A stretch of DNA of 64,000 bases from Bilophila sp964538355 (GTDB lineage Bacteria > Desulfobacterota > Desulfovibrionia > Desulfovibrionales > Desulfovibrionaceae), in assembly GCA_964538355.1 (NCBI GenBank), contig CAZIFC010000002.1, positions 1 through 64,000 of the forward strand. The letters are read 5' to 3'. Under the pieces are notes generated by a model, which was not told where the DNA came from, did no database searches, and saw nothing but the letters and a program-made list of their open reading frames with translations. This document shows positions 1 to 8,168 of this stretch, piece by piece. How positions within the stretch are numbered: position 1 is the stretch's first letter; each line of letters starts with the position of its first letter. Made by a program: the position numbers and the translations under genes.

Positions 1-120
1 TGAAATACAACGAATATTGGGTATACTCATAGACAGGCAGCAACTTTGTGCTTGACAGAACAAGCGTGTCGTGGTCATCTTGGATCAAGCAGATTGTGTA
101 ATCAATCAGGAGGACATGTC

Positions 121-558
121 ATGGACCTGAAGAAGATTCTTTACGCTGTTGATCTTGAAGATGCTCCTCATGCCGCCATTGAGCACGTCAAGATGGTGGC
201 ATCGCATACCGGAGCGGCCATTTCCATTGTTTATGTTGTGCCATCCGAGGCGATTTACGAAGCCAACTATCTTTCTGGTGAAGGCCAGCCAAACCGGATT
301 GCTCCAACGCATGGACTTCTTGAAAAGATGGAGGGGTATTTGAATGAACAGTTCCCCGAGGGCGTCCATGACTGTGCTTTTTTGACCGGCAAGGTTTCCG
401 AAGAAATCGTGAAGTACGCCCATCAGAATGAAGCGGATCTCATCATTGTCGGCGCGCATGGCAAAATCGGGTTCCGTGAGCTGTTTTCCGGTTCTGTAGC
501 GGCGGATGTCGCGAAGAAGGCTCATTGTTCCGTGACAATCATCCGCCCGAAGGTATGA
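121..558 (+). CDS. Universal stress protein (UspA family)
   Basis: A 145-residue single-domain Usp protein. The nucleotide-binding signature G-2x-G-9x-G-S lies at residues 111-125, so an ATP-binding subtype is expected. The N-terminal strand (KKILYAVDL) and the C-terminal strand (CSVTIIRP) are typical of the fold. The ATG at 121 is chosen because a strong AGGAGG site stands 6-7 bases upstream; an in-frame start further upstream has no such site. The gene is monocistronic, with a strong intrinsic terminator about 55 bases after the stop. A stress or stationary-phase role is inferred from the family; no partner is visible. Confidence 0.93.
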   Translation: MDLKKILYAVDLEDAPHAAIEHVKMVASHTGAAISIVYVVPSEAIYEANYLSGEGQPNRIAPTHGLLEKMEGYLNEQFPEGVHDCAFLTGKVSEEIVKYAHQNEADLIIVGAHGKIGFRELFSGSVAADVAKKAHCSVTIIRPKV

Positions 559-613
559 GAGCACCAGCGAGCAAGCTGTGTCGGAAACATACGGCTGAAA
601 TACATTTGCGGAT

Positions 614-643
614 AAAAAGGGGAGACTTGTCTCCCCTTTTTTT
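614..643 (+). terminator. Intrinsic terminator after the usp gene
   Basis: A 12-bp arm (A-rich, then GGGGAGA) pairs perfectly across a 4-base CTTG loop with TCTCCCC and ends in a run of seven T. Confidence 0.9.
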
Positions 644-707
644 GTATCTGGCTGTCGTTTCTCCCTTGCTTCTCATGAAAATGAAGCAAGGCGGAACGCT
701 GTGTCGG

Positions 708-739
708 TTGATATGAAAAGGGAATAAAAAGAGTATAAT
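708..739 (+). promoter_or_regulatory. Candidate sigma70 promoter for a leader RNA or the penicillin-binding protein
   Basis: TATAAT at 734-739 is a perfect -10 box. The best -35 is TTGATA at 708-713, but the 20-base spacer is longer than the ideal 17, so the -35 is uncertain. Confidence 0.4.
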
Positions 740-918
740 ATGATAAGTGTCGGACATCACTTCAGGTTTTTTGGAGGTACAAGAGCTGGAAAAGCTTCAG
801 ATAAGATGCTATGTTATACCAACACAAGGGAATGTATTGTCAAACGGATGACGTGTTCGCGCGAGTGCAACAAAACGTAGTTGTGGAAAACTTGTTGTGA
901 ATTCAGTAGAATGGACGG

Positions 919-940
919 GCGTTGGAAACAACGCTTTTTT
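919..940 (+). terminator. Intrinsic terminator upstream of the penicillin-binding protein gene
   Basis: GCGTTG pairs with CAACGC across a GAAA tetraloop, directly followed by TTTTTT. It ends about 85 bases before the downstream start codon and about 195 bases after the TATAAT box, so it would end a short RNA or act as an attenuator. Confidence 0.7.
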
Positions 941-1024
941 CGTTCAAAAGAAGAGCCACTACATCAGCCTTTTGTTTTTGAAAACGCGCAGTTGAATCAT
1001 TGAATCAAAAAAGTTGGTTTGCTC

Positions 1025-3391
1025 ATGAAACGTGTGTTTTTTCTTTTAGGGACTACTCTGGGGATATTGGTGGCTCTGGGCCTCGCAGCGGTTGCAGGAA
1101 TCTATTTCTGGGCGGTTCGCGATTTGCCGGGATTTACCCGTATTGCCGACTATCGACCCGCACTTACGACCACGGTGCTGGCTCGGGACGGAAGCGTCAT
1201 TGGCTATTTTTATCGGGAAAACCGCTTTCTCATTTCGCTCGAACAGATGTCCCCTCTGCTTCCGAAAGCCTTTCTGGCTGCCGAGGATGCGGAATTTTAC
1301 GAGCATGAGGGCGTCAACCCTGTTGCCATTTTCCGGGCATTCCTGATCAACCTCCAGTCTGGCACCAAACGGCAGGGCGGCAGTACCATCACCCAGCAGG
1401 TGATCAAGCGTCTGCTTCTTACGCCGGAGCGGAGCTATGAGCGTAAAATCAAGGAAGCGATCTTGGCGTATCGGCTGGAGCATTATCTTTCCAAGGATGA
1501 AATCCTGACGATCTACCTGAACCAGACGTTTCTTGGCGCAAACGCCTACGGTGTGGAAGCTGCGGCAAGGGTCTACTTCGGAAAGCATGCCAAGGATCTC
1601 ACTCTGGCGGAATGTGCCATTATAGCAGGCCTTCCCAAGGCCCCTTCGCAGTACAATCCCTACAGGGATCCGAGCGGAGCCATCGGACGCCAGCACTATG
1701 TGTTGCGCCGCCTGCGCGAGCTTAACTGGGTTACCGAGGCCGAATATCAGGAAGCCCTGAACCAGCCTTTGGTTTTCAAGCCTATGGCGGATGGCATGGG
1801 CAGGCAGGGCGCATGGTATCTGGAAGAGGTGCGCCGCCAGCTTATAGATCTGTTTAGCGAAGAAAACGCCAAGAAGCTTGGAATGGAGCTGCCTGTGTAC
1901 GGCGAAGACGCCGTGTACCAAATGGGTTTTACCGTACAGACAGCCATGAGTCCGCAAGCGCAGATAGCGGGCGACGAAGCCTTGCGCTCGGGACTGGAAG
2001 CTTTTTCCCGCAGGCAGGGCTGGCAGGGACCGGTTGAAAAGATTCCTGCGGCAAAGCTTAAGGAACGTATTGAAAGCTCACACTTTACTCCAGATATGCT
2101 GCTGAATGGGGAACGTGTGAAGGCCATTGTTACCGGGCTTACGGACAAGGGCGCAGCGATCCGGCTGGGCAAATATGCCGGATTCATTGACAACGCCCGC
2201 CTGAACTGGGCGCGCAAGACGGTCCGCAACAAGCAGAAATTCCTCGAAGCCGGTGACGTCGTCTGGGTATCCGCCGTCAAGGACCCCAAAAATCCGTACA
2301 ATCCGGATGAAGCCGAGCCGAACAAGCCGATTCCCTTGTCTCTGGAAAGCATTCCTGAACTGCAGGGTGCGCTGGTTTCCATTGAAGCCCAGTCCGGCGA
2401 CGTTGTGGCCATGGTCGGCGGCTACAGTTTTCAGGACAGCCAGTTTAACCGCGCAACGCAGGCCTACAGGCAGCCGGGGTCCTCGTTCAAGCCCATTGTC
2501 TATTCCGCCGCGCTGGACAACGGTTTTACGGCGGCTTCGGTGCTCCTCGACGCGCCGGTGGTCCAGTTCCTCGAAAGCGGAGACGTGTGGCGTCCGAGCA
2601 ACTATGAGAAGAACTTCAAGGGGCCGCTTCTGCTGCGGACGGCTCTGGCCCTGTCCCGCAACCTGTGCACCATCCGGGTGGTACAGCAAATCGGTATCAA
2701 GAAAGTCATTGAACGGGCCAAGGATCTGGAGCTGGAGCCGCACTTCCCCGAAGTGCTCTCGGTCAGTCTGGGGGCCGTTGCCGTTACCCCATTGAATATG
2801 ACGCAGGCCTACACCGCCTTTGCCAACGGCGGCATGATCAGCAAGGCCCGTTTTATCCTTTCCGTCAAGAACTTCTGGGGGGAAACGATTTATGAATCCC
2901 AGCCGGATCAGCGCGATGCCATTTCCCCCCAAAACGCGTACGTCATGTCCTACCTGCTGAAGGAAGTTGTCAATGCCGGGACAGCGACCAAGGCAAAGGT
3001 GCTGGGCCGCCCGGTTGCGGGCAAGACGGGAACGAGCAACGACTGGAAGGATGCGTGGTTCATCGGCTTTACACCGTACCTTGTGACCGGCATGTATGTA
3101 GGGTACGATCAGCCCCGCACGATGGGCAAGGGTGGAACAGGCGGGGGCTTGGCCCTTCCCATTTTCGTGGAATACGCGAAAACCGCATTCCAAGCGTATC
3201 CACCCGATGATTTTGATGTTCCTGACGGAATCAGCTGGGCCAACGTTGATCAGAGCAGTGGCTATCTCGTCGAAGGTGGCGGACTCCGCCTTCCCTTCTA
3301 TACGGGGACGGAACCAGGCTCCAGCACTTCCGAAGAATCCATTTCCGGGGTGAACACCCGGGGTGAGGATTTGCTGAAACAAATGTTTTGA
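1025..3391 (+). CDS. mrcA: Class A penicillin-binding protein (PBP1A-type, glycosyltransferase/transpeptidase)
   Basis: A 788-residue bifunctional peptidoglycan synthase. A membrane anchor spans about residues 5-27. The GT51 domain follows with the catalytic-Glu motif AAEDAEFYEHEG, GGSTITQQ and the IYLNQ box. A long insertion before the transpeptidase fits the OB-type domain of PBP1A. The transpeptidase motifs are SSFK (Ser486, Lys489), SRN and KTGT (Lys667). The C-terminal tail is Ser/Gly-rich. The ATG at 1025 is preferred to a TTG six bases earlier; the ribosome site is weak either way. The protein acts at the periplasmic face of the inner membrane. A terminator lies just upstream of the gene, so its leader may be attenuated. 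Confidence 0.95.
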   Translation: MKRVFFLLGTTLGILVALGLAAVAGIYFWAVRDLPGFTRIADYRPALTTTVLARDGSVIGYFYRENRFLISLEQMSPLLPKAFLAAEDAEFYEHEGVNPVAIFRAFLINLQSGTKRQGGSTITQQVIKRLLLTPERSYERKIKEAILAYRLEHYLSKDEILTIYLNQTFLGANAYGVEAAARVYFGKHAKDLTLAECAIIAGLPKAPSQYNPYRDPSGAIGRQHYVLRRLRELNWVTEAEYQEALNQPLVFKPMADGMGRQGAWYLEEVRRQLIDLFSEENAKKLGMELPVYGEDAVYQMGFTVQTAMSPQAQIAGDEALRSGLEAFSRRQGWQGPVEKIPAAKLKERIESSHFTPDMLLNGERVKAIVTGLTDKGAAIRLGKYAGFIDNARLNWARKTVRNKQKFLEAGDVVWVSAVKDPKNPYNPDEAEPNKPIPLSLESIPELQGALVSIEAQSGDVVAMVGGYSFQDSQFNRATQAYRQPGSSFKPIVYSAALDNGFTAASVLLDAPVVQFLESGDVWRPSNYEKNFKGPLLLRTALALSRNLCTIRVVQQIGIKKVIERAKDLELEPHFPEVLSVSLGAVAVTPLNMTQAYTAFANGGMISKARFILSVKNFWGETIYESQPDQRDAISPQNAYVMSYLLKEVVNAGTATKAKVLGRPVAGKTGTSNDWKDAWFIGFTPYLVTGMYVGYDQPRTMGKGGTGGGLALPIFVEYAKTAFQAYPPDDFDVPDGISWANVDQSSGYLVEGGGLRLPFYTGTEPGSSTSEESISGVNTRGEDLLKQMF

Positions 3392-3412
3392 TCCAGACAG
3401 TTGCCTGATAAC

Positions 3413-3474
3413 AAAAGCGTGCTTTCAAAAGCTGTTTCCCCTGTCGGGGGAGGGCTTTTGGAAGCACGTTTTTT
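3413..3474. terminator. Bidirectional terminator between the penicillin-binding protein and bioF-like genes
   Basis: Long stem: AAAAGCGTGCTTTCAAAAGC pairs, with few defects, with a 3' arm that ends in GCACG and six T. An inner CCCC-TGTC-GGGG hairpin caps it. The outer A and T runs serve both converging genes. Confidence 0.85.
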
Positions 3475-3539
3475 AGATCCTGAAGATTGTCCCATGCAGG
3501 AGGTAGGGCAGCCGGAAATGCCGCACCTGTGAAAGGTGG

Positions 3540-4718
3540 CTATCGCGCGTGCATGAGCTGGGAGAGCGTGCGCGCGGCATGTTCCAGCATGTCGCGGGTG
3601 TGCAGACTCGTCAGGTTGAAGCGCAGGAGGGCATCTCCCTGGGGGACGGTGGGGTAACGGGCCGCAAGAGCAAGGATGCCTTGTTCGGCAAGCTGCTTTC
3701 CGAGAAGGCTTGCTTTGGATTCATCGCCCACGGGGACGGCAAGGATATGCGCCGTCCCTCGTGAGGGAATACCATAAGAGGAAAGTCTGTTGCGGAAAAA
3801 ATCCGCATTGTCCCGGAGGCGTTCGCGCTGTTTTTCCAGCGTGGGGAGTCGTTCCAGCAAGCGGAGGACAGCGGCGGCGTGGGCAGGCGGCATAGCCGTG
3901 GAGTGCATGATGGCCGAGGACAGATGCTCGAACAGTGTGGTAAAGCCTTTGGGCAAAAGGATGAAGGAACCCCAAAAGCCCAGAGCCTTGCCGAAAGTCC
4001 CCAGCATGATGTCAGCCGTGCCGGGACGGGTGGCGCATAATCCCCGTCCGTCCGGGCCGAGTGCGCCGACGGCGTGGGCTTCATCAACCATGAGAAAAAG
4101 CCCGTATCGTTCCCGAATTTCTGCCATGCGTGCCACATCAAGTTCCGTACCATCCATACTGAACAGGGATTCGGTGATGGCCAGCGGTTGGCTTGCCAAG
4201 GGGAAATCCGCGTTCAGGCGACGTTCAAGATGGTCATAATCCGCATGCCCATAGGCTCGGAGCCGGGCTTTGTCGCAGGGGATGGAACGAGCGATGCTGG
4301 CATGAATCCGGCGATCGACAAACACGGACTGCCCCGGTTGTATCAGGGCTGTGGCACAGGCAAGATTTCCCTGATAGCCGCTCGGCAGAAACAGGCATTC
4401 GTCAAATCCGAAATAGGCTGCTACGGACTGTTCGGCTTTTTCTGTGATGCGGCTTCGTCCGCCAGCCAGCCGCGAGGCCGAGGCCGACGGCGGAAAGGCG
4501 GCAAAGCACTGCCCGACGATGGCTCGCCACTCGGGAGAGGCCGCTTGCCCGAGGCTGTCGTTGGCGATGAAGTTGAGGAAGTGGCGGCCTTCGATATGAG
4601 CAATCGGGCCTGTTCCTGCCGTGTCGAGCAGCGGTGGGCGGCGTTCCAGTCCTCTGGACCGGGCTTCTTTCAACCGGCGTTCGAGCGTGGCGCGAAGGGT
4701 AGGGCGTTCGTCAGGCAT
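3540..4718 (-). CDS. bioF: 8-amino-7-oxononanoate synthase-like PLP enzyme (BioF family)
   Basis: A 392-residue alpha-oxoamine synthase of normal length. The PLP lysine is Lys244 in GTFGKALG, and Asp212/His215 lie in VDEAHAVGALG. SRLAGG and the SMDG loop also match the family. The usual GSGGSRL stretch is changed to SASASRL. The family condenses an acyl thioester with alanine; in biotin synthesis pimeloyl-ACP or -CoA gives 7-keto-8-aminopelargonate. It is the last gene of a coupled cluster of acyl-chain genes, which supports the biotin role, and its ATG lies 49 bases inside the preceding gene with GGGAG upstream. A related amino-ketone synthase with another acyl substrate remains possible. 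Confidence 0.8.
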   Translation of the reverse strand: MPDERPTLRATLERRLKEARSRGLERRPPLLDTAGTGPIAHIEGRHFLNFIANDSLGQAASPEWRAIVGQCFAAFPPSASASRLAGGRSRITEKAEQSVAAYFGFDECLFLPSGYQGNLACATALIQPGQSVFVDRRIHASIARSIPCDKARLRAYGHADYDHLERRLNADFPLASQPLAITESLFSMDGTELDVARMAEIRERYGLFLMVDEAHAVGALGPDGRGLCATRPGTADIMLGTFGKALGFWGSFILLPKGFTTLFEHLSSAIMHSTAMPPAHAAAVLRLLERLPTLEKQRERLRDNADFFRNRLSSYGIPSRGTAHILAVPVGDESKASLLGKQLAEQGILALAARYPTVPQGDALLRFNLTSLHTRDMLEHAARTLSQLMHAR

Positions 4719-5194
4719 CGGAAAAGCTCCCTGTACCGGGATTCCAGCATAGGTTGTTGAAAAGAGCCGTCATAGGGAATACGCCCGATGGCGAGTGATA
4801 TTTTCCATTCATCATGATGTGTTGCATGTCTGTGCATCGGGCAGCCCGTCTTGTCGGCATGCCGTTGGTCTGGCTCAAGGCTCTGGAGCGTCACCTGATA
4901 CAATGCCGCCTGTGCCGATTGTCCTGTCAGCCGGGCGAGGAGCCGCACAGTGCCGTCAAGCGGTGTTTCGGGAAGAGCGCATTCGTCAATCGAGAGCAGA
5001 AAGGCGTGGCAGGTGAAGCCGGCAAGCCAACGCTGGTGCATGGCGGCGCATTGGGCTGCGGCTTCCATTGCCTGCCATGCAGGTGCGGCGGCAAAGTGCC
5101 GATAGGCCGTCAGCCGCTCCGGTTGCGCTTCGGCAATCGCATCCAGCAGAATAAAGGGAGAAGGGACGGCCTGCGGAAAGCTGCTTATCCCCAT
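4670..5194 (-). CDS. Hot-dog-fold acyl-ACP dehydratase-like protein, catalytically degenerate
   Basis: A 174-residue protein whose first 100 residues follow the FabZ/ApeP-like hot-dog pattern: PSPFILLDAI where active members have H-x-P-F-L-L-D, then AMEAAAQ on the central helix and a GFTCHAFLLSIDE strand. The catalytic His of the first motif is replaced by Ser, while the helix Glu is kept. The C-terminal 70 residues match nothing I recognise. The ATG overlaps the stop of the ketoacyl synthase by 10 bases, so translation is probably coupled. It may be a chain-length or partner subunit for the intact dehydratase of the same cluster, or a thioesterase-like hot-dog protein; the function is inferred only. 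Confidence 0.65.
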   Translation of the reverse strand: MGISSFPQAVPSPFILLDAIAEAQPERLTAYRHFAAAPAWQAMEAAAQCAAMHQRWLAGFTCHAFLLSIDECALPETPLDGTVRLLARLTGQSAQAALYQVTLQSLEPDQRHADKTGCPMHRHATHHDEWKISLAIGRIPYDGSFQQPMLESRYRELFRCLTNALPFAPRSNAG

Positions 5195-6390
5195 AGCCGT
5201 ACCACCAGAGCCGCGTTTTGTCCGCCGAAGCCGAAATTTTCCAGAAGCCCCACGGGGCCTGGAAAAGACTGCGGTGAGCGTGCAAATGACAGGCGCGTTG
5301 AACAGGCTTCGTGTAGATTGCGTATGCCGGGAAGGGTATTGGACTTGCCTGCCGCCAGCAGCAGGGCCAGCTCCACGCCTCCGCAAGCCGCAGAGCAGTG
5401 CCCGATCCATGACTTGAGGGCGGTAACGATTGGGCCTGCACCGGATTGGGCGAAAAGACGTTCCAGAAGCAGGCATTCGCTTTGATCGTTGAGCAGGGTT
5501 CCGGTGCCGTGGGCCGAAACCCAGTCGACAGCCTCGGGGGGCAGGGAGGCATCGACAAGGGCCTTGCGGACAGCCTGTTCGGAAAAGCGAGCCGTTTCAT
5601 CAGGAGCCGTCAGGAAACCGCCGTCCAGCGACGCCCCGAAGCCGAGCACTTCCGCCCAGATGTGCGCGCCGCGCGCGCGTGCCGTATCCAGAGATTCCAG
5701 CACAAAGGCCGCCCCGCCTTCGCCGGGTACAAAGCCGTCGCGCCGGGTGTCAAAGGGGCGGGAGGCTTCCTGCGCGGAAGGGTTGCGGCTGAGTGCGTGC
5801 GCTTTGGCATAGCCGATCATCCCGCCTGAGGCGAGCCGGGAGTCTCCGGCATGGCACAAGACCGTTTCGGATAGTCCGAACCTGATCCGGCGGTAGCTTT
5901 CCCCTAGAGCCTGAAGCGCGGAAGCGCAGGCCGATTCAAGGATCATGCCTTCACCGTGGATATCCAGAAAGCGGGACAGAACCGTATTGGGGGTGTTGGG
6001 CAGCCAGCGCAACAGCCACAGGGCATCAAGGGCGGCGGCATCTCCGGGAGGAAGGCCCTGCTCGCGTCCAAAATCCAGCATGGGACCGATCGCTCCAATC
6101 AGATCCGTTTGCGGAGGCATGGACTCAAAGCCCGCAGACGCGGCGGCTCTCAGTCCTGCAAGAACGGCAAGCATAGCCCCGCGGTTCAGGTAGCGTCGAT
6201 GCCGCCACGCGGAAAGCCGGGCAAAGGCCGCATCGCTGCCCGGATCGGCAATCGGGCAGACGGGATAGCCGGGCAGGGTTTCGCTGGAGGTGAAGGCGGT
6301 GCGCCCGGAGGCGAACGCTTGCGCGATGCCTTCGGGATTCCACCCCAGGCTTGTGCAGCAGCCCATGCCGGTGATGACAACCCTGTTCAT
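5185..6390 (-). CDS. Beta-ketoacyl-ACP synthase (FabF-like) of the biotin-type cluster
   Basis: A 401-residue condensing enzyme. The Cys-His-His triad is complete: Cys155 in ESACASAL, His294 in SAHGTGT and His331 in SWIGHCSAACG, with the C-terminal GFGG loop. It starts MNRVVITGMG, a typical FabF beginning, one base after the carrier-protein stop. The nucleophile context ESACASA and the insert around residues 100-145 differ from housekeeping FabF, which suggests a special substrate. Within the cluster it would extend malonyl-derived chains on the neighbouring carrier protein. A second, general fabF is expected elsewhere in the genome. Confidence 0.87.
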   Translation of the reverse strand: MNRVVITGMGCCTSLGWNPEGIAQAFASGRTAFTSSETLPGYPVCPIADPGSDAAFARLSAWRHRRYLNRGAMLAVLAGLRAAASAGFESMPPQTDLIGAIGPMLDFGREQGLPPGDAAALDALWLLRWLPNTPNTVLSRFLDIHGEGMILESACASALQALGESYRRIRFGLSETVLCHAGDSRLASGGMIGYAKAHALSRNPSAQEASRPFDTRRDGFVPGEGGAAFVLESLDTARARGAHIWAEVLGFGASLDGGFLTAPDETARFSEQAVRKALVDASLPPEAVDWVSAHGTGTLLNDQSECLLLERLFAQSGAGPIVTALKSWIGHCSAACGGVELALLLAAGKSNTLPGIRNLHEACSTRLSFARSPQSFPGPVGLLENFGFGGQNAALVVRLWG

Positions 6391-6391
6391 G

Positions 6392-6769
6392 TCAGCGGGA
6401 AGGCAGCGCAGCGGCGATATAGGTGACGATATCGTCAAGGCACAGCTGGGGAGCTGCCGCCGGATCGGAAACGGCGAGGGCCAATTCCCGGACGCGTCCG
6501 GGAGAGAGGTAGGGATATTCGCGATGCAGGATGGCTTCCGCGGCACCTTCTTGGGCAAGATGGTAGCGGAGCGAGCGCAGGAAAACCACATCATCGTCCA
6601 CGGCAATGCGGAATTCCTGCCCTATCCGTGCGCCGATCTCCAGCAGGTCGATGGACTCGCAGGGCAGGTCCGTCATCAGCCGGGTGGCTCCGTTGAGCGT
6701 TTTGGGATCACGCTCGAAAATTTCGGCGACGATGCCTTGCACCTTGTCCAGTATATCCTGATGATCCAT
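6392..6769 (-). CDS. Acyl carrier protein, extended form
   Basis: A 125-residue protein whose first 75 residues fit an ACP. The predicted phosphopantetheine Ser39 stands in CESIDLLEIG instead of the usual DSLD. ACPs are normally about 80 residues; the extra C-terminal part (about 80-125) is unlike the standard fold and may contact a cluster partner. The ATG at 6769 starts MDHQDILDKV. It lies seven bases after the reductase gene and one base before the ketoacyl synthase gene, so these genes form one transcript. It is probably a dedicated carrier for the pimeloyl-type chain. Confidence 0.8.
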   Translation of the reverse strand: MDHQDILDKVQGIVAEIFERDPKTLNGATRLMTDLPCESIDLLEIGARIGQEFRIAVDDDVVFLRSLRYHLAQEGAAEAILHREYPYLSPGRVRELALAVSDPAAAPQLCLDDIVTYIAAALPSR

Positions 6770-6776
6770 GATGTCC

Positions 6777-7505
6777 TCAAAAAACTGTTTTGGTTGCAGA
6801 GAGTCCGCCATCCAGCGTCAGTACCGTTCCGTTGGCGGCGGCGGATGAAGCGGAAAGCAGATACAGCAGCGCGTTGACGGCTTCATCCATGTGGACCAGC
6901 CGGCCCAGCGGCATCCGCCGAGCCGCGGCTTCCCGGCGTTCTTCGAGAAAACGCTTGCCGCGTCCGGAGTCGAGCCAGCTCAGGCGCAGGGAGGCCGCGG
7001 TGACGCCCCGGCCTGAAAGCTCCACGGCAAGGCTACGGTAGAGGGCTTCTCCGGCAAGCTTGGCGGCGGCATAGTAGCCTTGCCCCGCCGCCGGACATTC
7101 CGCTGCGCTGGAAGAGACGAAAATGCAGCGTCCGAATCGCCGGGCGAGCATGGCACGGCCCATTGCCCGCACAAGCCGGGCGCGGATGCCGATATCTTCG
7201 GAGGCCCAGTGCATGATGGCTTCCGGTGAGGGGGCGGCAAGAAGGCTCTCGAAGCGCGAATGCATCAGATCGGCCAGATGTGCCGGGGTTTCGCCGAGCT
7301 GCATGCGGCACTGTTCGGGAAGGCGTTCGGGAGATTCCAGCAGCAGGGCGGCAAGTCCGGCCTCGCGGCATCGCCGCAACCCTTCCTCCGAGCGGCAGAC
7401 GGAAAGCGTTTCCGCCTGTTCTTCATGAAGTGCCTGCGCCAGCCTGATGCCCAGCTCGCTGCTGCCGCCCGTAATGAGGATCGGGCCTTTAAAGCAAAGC
7501 TTCAT
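6777..7505 (-). CDS. Short-chain dehydrogenase/reductase, FabG-like
   Basis: A 242-residue classical SDR. The NAD(P) motif GGSSELG lies at residues 13-19, the catalytic Ser at 131-133, and Tyr145-x3-Lys149 in YYAAAK. The C-terminus DGGLSATKTVF is typical of the family. It probably reduces 3-ketoacyl-ACP made by the neighbouring synthase. The ATG overlaps the end of the upstream dehydratase gene by 17 bases. Residues 60-90 are less like housekeeping FabG, consistent with a dedicated enzyme. Confidence 0.83.
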   Translation of the reverse strand: MKLCFKGPILITGGSSELGIRLAQALHEEQAETLSVCRSEEGLRRCREAGLAALLLESPERLPEQCRMQLGETPAHLADLMHSRFESLLAAPSPEAIMHWASEDIGIRARLVRAMGRAMLARRFGRCIFVSSSAAECPAAGQGYYAAAKLAGEALYRSLAVELSGRGVTAASLRLSWLDSGRGKRFLEERREAAARRMPLGRLVHMDEAVNALLYLLSASSAAANGTVLTLDGGLSATKTVF

Positions 7506-7830
7506 GGTTTTCCTTGCGGCGCGGTTCCAGCAACAGCGTCCCTTTTGCCATACAGCGTTCCCCGGAAAACAGGGAACACCGGATGGTTGCCGTCTCAGGC
7601 TGGAGGGCAAGAGAGCAGGTATACTCACCTGGCTCAACAAAATGGCGGAACTGGAAGCGTTTCATGCCAATGATCTTCCAGTCGGGGAACCGGTTTGCTG
7701 CCTCCACCCGCAGGGCCTCGAACAGCAGCGTTCCGGGAACTCGGGGCGCGCCGGGGAAGTGATCCCGAAACAGCGGATGATCCTCGGGGAAAAACAGGCT
7801 GCTCTCAATGTGTGTTGCATCAGGCGTCAT
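7489..7830 (-). CDS. 3-hydroxyacyl-ACP dehydratase, FabZ/FabA-like hot-dog protein
   Basis: A 113-residue single hot-dog domain. The FabZ-type active site is intact: His24 in DHFPGAPRVPG and Glu38 in LLFEAL. The length is short but complete for FabZ-like proteins. The ATG at 7830 falls 14 bases after the stop of the small Cys-rich gene; its ribosome site is poor, so coupled translation is likely. It is probably the working dehydratase of the cluster, next to the degenerate hot-dog protein encoded 2.3 kb downstream. Confidence 0.8.
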   Translation of the reverse strand: MTPDATHIESSLFFPEDHPLFRDHFPGAPRVPGTLLFEALRVEAANRFPDWKIIGMKRFQFRHFVEPGEYTCSLALQPETATIRCSLFSGERCMAKGTLLLEPRRKENHEALL

Positions 7831-7844
7831 GCTCGTGACCAGAC

Positions 7845-8063
7845 TCAGGCCTTGCGGGACGGCTCGTCCCTGTGTTCGGCGAGCCATCGGCATTTGTGCA
7901 GGCACCACCACGGAGTCACGATAAAGCGGCCGTCCGTCTTGGCCTTGCGGTCGGGGTGCGCGCCGCTTTCCTTGCAATCCAGACTGCACAGCATCAACGC
8001 CTGGCAGCGTTCCCCGTGGGGGCAGCGGTGCATTTCTTCTTCTTCGGGCATGGGCAGGGGCAT
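7845..8063 (-). CDS. Small six-cysteine protein of unknown function
   Basis: A 72-residue protein starting MPLPMPEEEE with a strong AGGAG seven bases before the ATG. Cysteines lie at 14, 20, 26, 30, 54 and 58 (C-x5-C-x5-C-x3-C-x23-C-x3-C), with His12, His16 and His56 nearby and WW at 52-53. There is no signal peptide, so a cytoplasmic metal- or cluster-binding protein is plausible. It sits inside the acyl-chain cluster, 14 bases before the dehydratase start. I do not recognise the family. Confidence 0.7.
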   Translation of the reverse strand: MPLPMPEEEEMHRCPHGERCQALMLCSLDCKESGAHPDRKAKTDGRFIVTPWWCLHKCRWLAEHRDEPSRKA

Positions 8064-8168
8064 GGTTTCTCCTCGTGGTTACAAACGGATTTGATGATAC
8101 CGAAGAGCCGGAAGGAGGGCAACCATACCCGCCGCCGCTGCCGCCTCAAGCCCGGCATCTTCGCATGG

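Larger units (their letters stand above)
559..1024. other. 466-bp intergenic region between usp and the penicillin-binding protein
   Basis: It holds the usp terminator (614-643), a perfect TATAAT at 734-739, a GGAGG near 773 with no good ATG after it, and a GNRA-capped terminator at 919-940. I see no convincing protein gene. The stretch 745-940 is best read as an untranslated RNA or a leader of the downstream gene. Confidence 0.6.

Noticed and set aside
745..940. 6S RNA
   Set aside because: The ends of the segment do not pair with each other and there is no central bubble in a long rod; a generic small RNA or leader is all that can be said.
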